Below the pieces are notes generated by a model that made no database searches, was not told where the DNA came from, and worked only from the letters and a program-made list of their open reading frames with translations. Source: Microbacterium hatanonis (GTDB lineage Bacteria > Actinomycetota > Actinomycetes > Actinomycetales > Microbacteriaceae). From it: a stretch of DNA of 64,000 bases. A program made the position numbers and the translations under genes. This document shows positions 58,966-64,000 of this stretch, piece by piece. Where the stretch lies: assembly GCF_008017415.1 (NCBI RefSeq), contig NZ_VRSV01000001.1, positions 1,798,001 to 1,862,000 of the forward strand, given 5' to 3'. Within the stretch, counting starts at the first letter, position 1, and each line of letters opens with the position of its first letter.

Positions 58966-59628
58966 TCACGCGGGAGGCTCGGCCGCGCGGACGTCGGCCC
59001 GCAGCATCCGCAGACGCTCCCGGAGCGCCCGCTCGGCGTCCCACCCGTGGCCGCGCGCCTCCGCGACCAGCGCGAGGAGCGCGTCGCCGAGCCCGGCCTC
59101 CGTCCGCGCCGGCGCAACGGCGGGTGGCGCCTCGACGCCGACCTGCGCGGCGCGGCCGAGCATCTTCTGCGCGAGCGCGAGCGACGGCATGTGCTCCGAC
59201 ACGCCGTCGAGCACGCTCGTGCGGGTGCGCTTCTCCGCGGCCTTGGCCGCGTTCCAGTGCACGAGCACCTCCTCGGGCGTCGTCGCGACCTCGCCGGCGA
59301 ACACGTGCGGGTGACGGCGCACCATCTTCTCGGTCAGCACCCGTGCGACGTCGTCGATGTCGAACGGGTCGTCCTCGTCGCGAGAGGCGATCTCGGCGTG
59401 GAACAGCACCTGCCAGAGCAGGTCTCCGAGCTCCTCGCGGAGGTCGTCGCGGCTGCCCGCCTCGACCGCGTCGATCACCTCGGCGCTCTCCTCGACGAGG
59501 TACGGCACGAGAGCGCGGTGGTCGATCTGCTGCGACCACACGCACCGGTCGCGGACGGCGCGCATCGTGTCGGCGGCCGCGCGAAGCGGATCCGTCGACG
59601 GCACGGGGAGCTGGTCGGGTGCGCTCAT
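58966..59628 (-). CDS. mazG: MazG family nucleoside triphosphate pyrophosphohydrolase
   Basis: This 220-residue single-domain MazG hydrolyses (d)NTPs to monophosphate and pyrophosphate, clearing aberrant nucleotides. The metal-binding EExxE/ExxD motifs are visible: LVPYLVEESAEVIDAVE, REELGDLLWQVLFHAEIASR, and VRRHPHVFAGE. It is shorter than the E. coli two-domain form, like other actinobacterial MazG proteins. The ATG at 59628 overlaps the nhaA stop (ATGA), so the frame open to 59676 is not used. It follows nhaA in one operon. Confidence 0.93.
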   Translation of the reverse strand: MSAPDQLPVPSTDPLRAAADTMRAVRDRCVWSQQIDHRALVPYLVEESAEVIDAVEAGSRDDLREELGDLLWQVLFHAEIASRDEDDPFDIDDVARVLTEKMVRRHPHVFAGEVATTPEEVLVHWNAAKAAEKRTRTSVLDGVSEHMPSLALAQKMLGRAAQVGVEAPPAVAPARTEAGLGDALLALVAEARGHGWDAERALRERLRMLRADVRAAEPPA

Positions 59629-60848
59629 GAGGTCTCCTGCAGACGACGGATGCTGCGGTGCGCACGCGCGCGCCACGACACGAGTATCGCCGCAGCGACG
59701 AGCGATACGGCCGATCCGGCGAGAACCCCGAGGGTCGCCTGGTCGCGCAGCAGCGGCGCCGCCGAGAAGGCGAGCTCCGACAGCAGCAGCGAGACGGTGA
59801 ACCCGATGCCTCCGAGCGCGCCGGCGGCGAGGAGGTCACCGATCGCGAGCGGCGGCGTCTCGCCGCGCGCCACGCGCTGCGCGATCCACCCGAACAGCGT
59901 GATCCCGATGATCTTCCCCACCGGGAGGGCCACGAGGACGCCCCAGAACCCCGGCGAGAGCTCGGTCGGCGAGACCGACGGGATCACGACGAGCGCTGCC
60001 GCGAACGCGAACAGGGGCAGCACGACCGCGTTGACCCACGGTTCGATCACGTGCCGGACGACGAGCGCCGGCTTCTGCACCATCGCGAGTCCGAGCGCGA
60101 CACCGGCGATCGTCGCGTGCACGCCCGACAGGTAGACCGCGACCCAGGCGGCGATCGCGACGACCACGAGGGCGATGAAGACGGGGACGCGAGCTTTCGT
60201 GCCCAGGAATCGGCTGAGCACGGCGAAGACCACGACGAGCAGGGCGCCGGCGATGAGCAGACCGATGTTGACGTCGGTCGTGAACAGCACGGCGATGAAG
60301 ACGATCCCCACGACGTCGTCGAGGATCGCGAGGGCCAGGAGGAAGATCCGCACCCCCGACGGGAGTCCGCGGCCGAACACGGCCAGCACGCCGAGTGCGA
60401 AGGCGATGTCGGTGGCCGTCGGGATGGGCCAGCCCCGCGCCGCATCGGAGCCACCGGCGATCACCGCGAAGATGACGATCGGCACGATGACCCCGCCCGC
60501 GGCGGCGATCGCCGGCTGGATCGCCTTGCGGGGAGTGTCGAGCTGCCCCGCGGTGAGTTCGTACTTCAGCTCGACCGCGACGACGAAGAAGAATATGGCG
60601 AGCAGCCCGTCGGCGATCCAGTGCTGGATCGACAGCTCGAACACCCCGGGGATGCCGAGGTAGGTGCCCATGAGCGCCTGCGTCGCCGTGCCGAGGGGCG
60701 AATTGGCGATGACGAGGCCGAGAGCGGCAGCGCACAGCAGCACGACGGCGGGAAATCGGGCGGAGCGGAGAAGGTTCACGAGGGGTCCGTTCGACGAACG
60801 TGTTCCACCGCGGCACTCCCGCGGTGAGCCGACCAGACTTCCCGGCAC
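59625..60848 (-). CDS. nhaA: Na+/H+ antiporter NhaA
   Basis: This 407-residue integral membrane antiporter exports sodium for protons. The conserved segments are QHWIADGLLAIFFFVVAVEL, PTATDIAFALGVLAVFGRGL, the ion-binding twin aspartates in LLALAILDDVVGIVFIAVLF and the C-terminal GALGGIGFTVSLLLSELAFS. Twelve membrane helices are expected. The start is a GTG with no strong ribosome site; a shorter N-terminus is possible. It is divergent from ppc with 68 bases between, and coupled to mazG. Confidence 0.94.
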   Translation of the reverse strand: MPGSLVGSPRECRGGTRSSNGPLVNLLRSARFPAVVLLCAAALGLVIANSPLGTATQALMGTYLGIPGVFELSIQHWIADGLLAIFFFVVAVELKYELTAGQLDTPRKAIQPAIAAAGGVIVPIVIFAVIAGGSDAARGWPIPTATDIAFALGVLAVFGRGLPSGVRIFLLALAILDDVVGIVFIAVLFTTDVNIGLLIAGALLVVVFAVLSRFLGTKARVPVFIALVVVAIAAWVAVYLSGVHATIAGVALGLAMVQKPALVVRHVIEPWVNAVVLPLFAFAAALVVIPSVSPTELSPGFWGVLVALPVGKIIGITLFGWIAQRVARGETPPLAIGDLLAAGALGGIGFTVSLLLSELAFSAAPLLRDQATLGVLAGSAVSLVAAAILVSWRARAHRSIRRLQETS

Positions 60849-60904
60849 TCCATCGTCCAGCCTATCGAGCGCCGCCGTGTCACATCGCCGTCATCCGGCG
60901 GCGC

Positions 60905-60910
60905 TAGCGT
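60905..60910 (+). promoter_or_regulatory. -10 box of ppc, leaderless spacing
   Basis: TAGCGT ends 6 bases before the ATG; the intervening GGAGGG could also be a ribosome site for longer transcripts. Confidence 0.45.
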
Positions 60911-60916
60911 GGAGGG

Positions 60917-63586
<2,670 letters not shown>

Positions 63587-63608
63587 GCGCGCAGCATCCG
63601 CTCGAGGG

Positions 63609-63673
63609 TGCCCGTTTCCGCCGACCGTGCCCGATTCTTCGCGCACTTTCGGCGGAAACGGGCACTTTCGGCG
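63609..63673. repeat. Intergenic hairpin with a direct repeat after ppc
   Basis: TGCCCGTTTCCGCC (63609-63622) and GGCGGAAACGGGCA (63651-63664) are perfectly complementary over 14 bp. GCACTTTCGGCG occurs twice (63643-63654 and 63662-63673), so the right arm lies between two direct copies. It sits between convergent ppc and the last gene. Confidence 0.7.
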
Positions 63674-63683
63674 TGGGGGTGCG

Positions 63684-64000
63684 TCAGGCGGGGGCGTCGT
63701 CGGCGTGACGCGCGAGCGACCGGCCGTAACGCTCGGTCAGCTGCACCATGAGGTCGGGCGTCTCGCGATCGAGCCCGAAGACGTACCCCGGGAAGTCGAG
63801 CTCGCGCTGCGCCGCCCAGATCTCCTCGTGCCGATCGGGCGGCAGGATCTGCACCGGGTCGCCGACCGCCACCCACGAGATCGGCACCACCGTCTCGGGC
63901 GGCAGCTCGGTGCGCAGGTGCACGATCGCGTTGATCCGCACCTCGCTGCGGGTGCCGATGCGCGCCCCGTTGAACACGCGGGTACCGGTGGCGAGGAACA
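63684..64000 (-). CDS. Gamma-carbonic-anhydrase-like hexapeptide protein, C-terminal part
   Basis: The frame is open to the window edge; the visible 105 residues are the C-terminal end. They start FLATGTRVFNGARIGTRSEV, the end of a left-handed beta-helix of hexapeptide repeats, then RINAIVHLRTELPPETVVPI, VGDPVQILPPDRHEEIW and a helical tail. This matches the gamma-carbonic-anhydrase/acetyltransferase-like family with a C-terminal helix. Internal GTG codons such as 63977 are not credible starts. Whether the zinc His residues are present cannot be judged because that part lies outside the window. Confidence 0.8.
   Translation of the reverse strand, partial: FLATGTRVFNGARIGTRSEVRINAIVHLRTELPPETVVPISWVAVGDPVQILPPDRHEEIWAAQRELDFPGYVFGLDRETPDLMVQLTERYGRSLARHADDAPA

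Overview
This window looks like a stretch of ordinary chromosome from a high-GC actinobacterium, most likely Microbacteriaceae and probably Microbacterium. This rests on the very high G+C, frequent GTG starts, many 4-base stop/start overlaps (ATGA or GTGA), many apparently leaderless genes, and several actinobacterial neighbourhoods: ispH next to xseA-xseB-DUF4245, greA-DUF4307-trhA-uppS, and eno-ftsB-DUF501. I see no insertion sequence, prophage, integrase, CRISPR array or rRNA. One tRNA gene is present.

Layout. 1-2.5 kb: the N-terminal part of a secreted CBM13/FN3 protein, an SMP-30 family hydrolase and a DUF1269 membrane protein. 2.5-4.2 kb: an arsenate reductase plus chromate transporter operon. 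4.2-7.4 kb: a tightly overlapped three-gene cassette (acyl-CoA dehydrogenase-like, PIG-L deacetylase fused to a NodS-like methyltransferase, family 2 glycosyltransferase), the best candidate here for an undescribed biosynthetic pathway. 7.4-20.8 kb: small and housekeeping genes, including a lipoprotein, flotillin, a formylglycine-generating-enzyme-like protein, an HTH-only LysR protein, ABC-F, AraC/DUF2000, ychF and rmuC. 20.8-31.3 kb: central metabolism (glpX, fbaA, fumC), an ECF sigma/anti-sigma pair, ispH, xseAB and carbonic anhydrase. 31.5-35.3 kb: a two-component system, a roughly 400-base gene-free stretch holding a candidate C-rich-loop small RNA, and a PIN-PhoH gene. 35.5-44 kb: aminotransferase, uppS, trhA, greA, ilvA, an AI-2E family transporter, a YcaQ-like glycosylase and lemA. 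44-50 kb: a sugar-lactone-oxidase-like and amino-acid-deaminase-like pair, a GAF histidine kinase, and a sulfite-oxidase-like/ferredoxin-reductase-like/DUF6510 trio. 49.7-55 kb: a tRNA with anticodon UAA but a short variable loop, ndh, a subtilase, DUF501, ftsB and eno. 55-64 kb: O-methyltransferase, SGNH hydrolase, a small membrane/HTH operon under a striking double operator, hisS, mazG, nhaA, ppc and a gamma-carbonic-anhydrase-like gene that runs off the end.

The regulatory DNA holds most of the unexplained structure. Sixteen genes have a -10-like hexamer exactly 6 bases before the start codon, which suggests leaderless transcripts and settles several start choices. A perfect 14-bp hairpin places the ftsB Shine-Dalgarno in its stem and the start codon in its loop. 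Two TGTCAA-N7-TTGACA-type sites coincide with the -35 and -10 of the operon at 57521. Six long intergenic hairpins lie at gene ends, and two of them share sequence. The greA leader can form two mutually exclusive hairpins.

All calls come from reading the sequence and from family knowledge; no database search or folding program was run.
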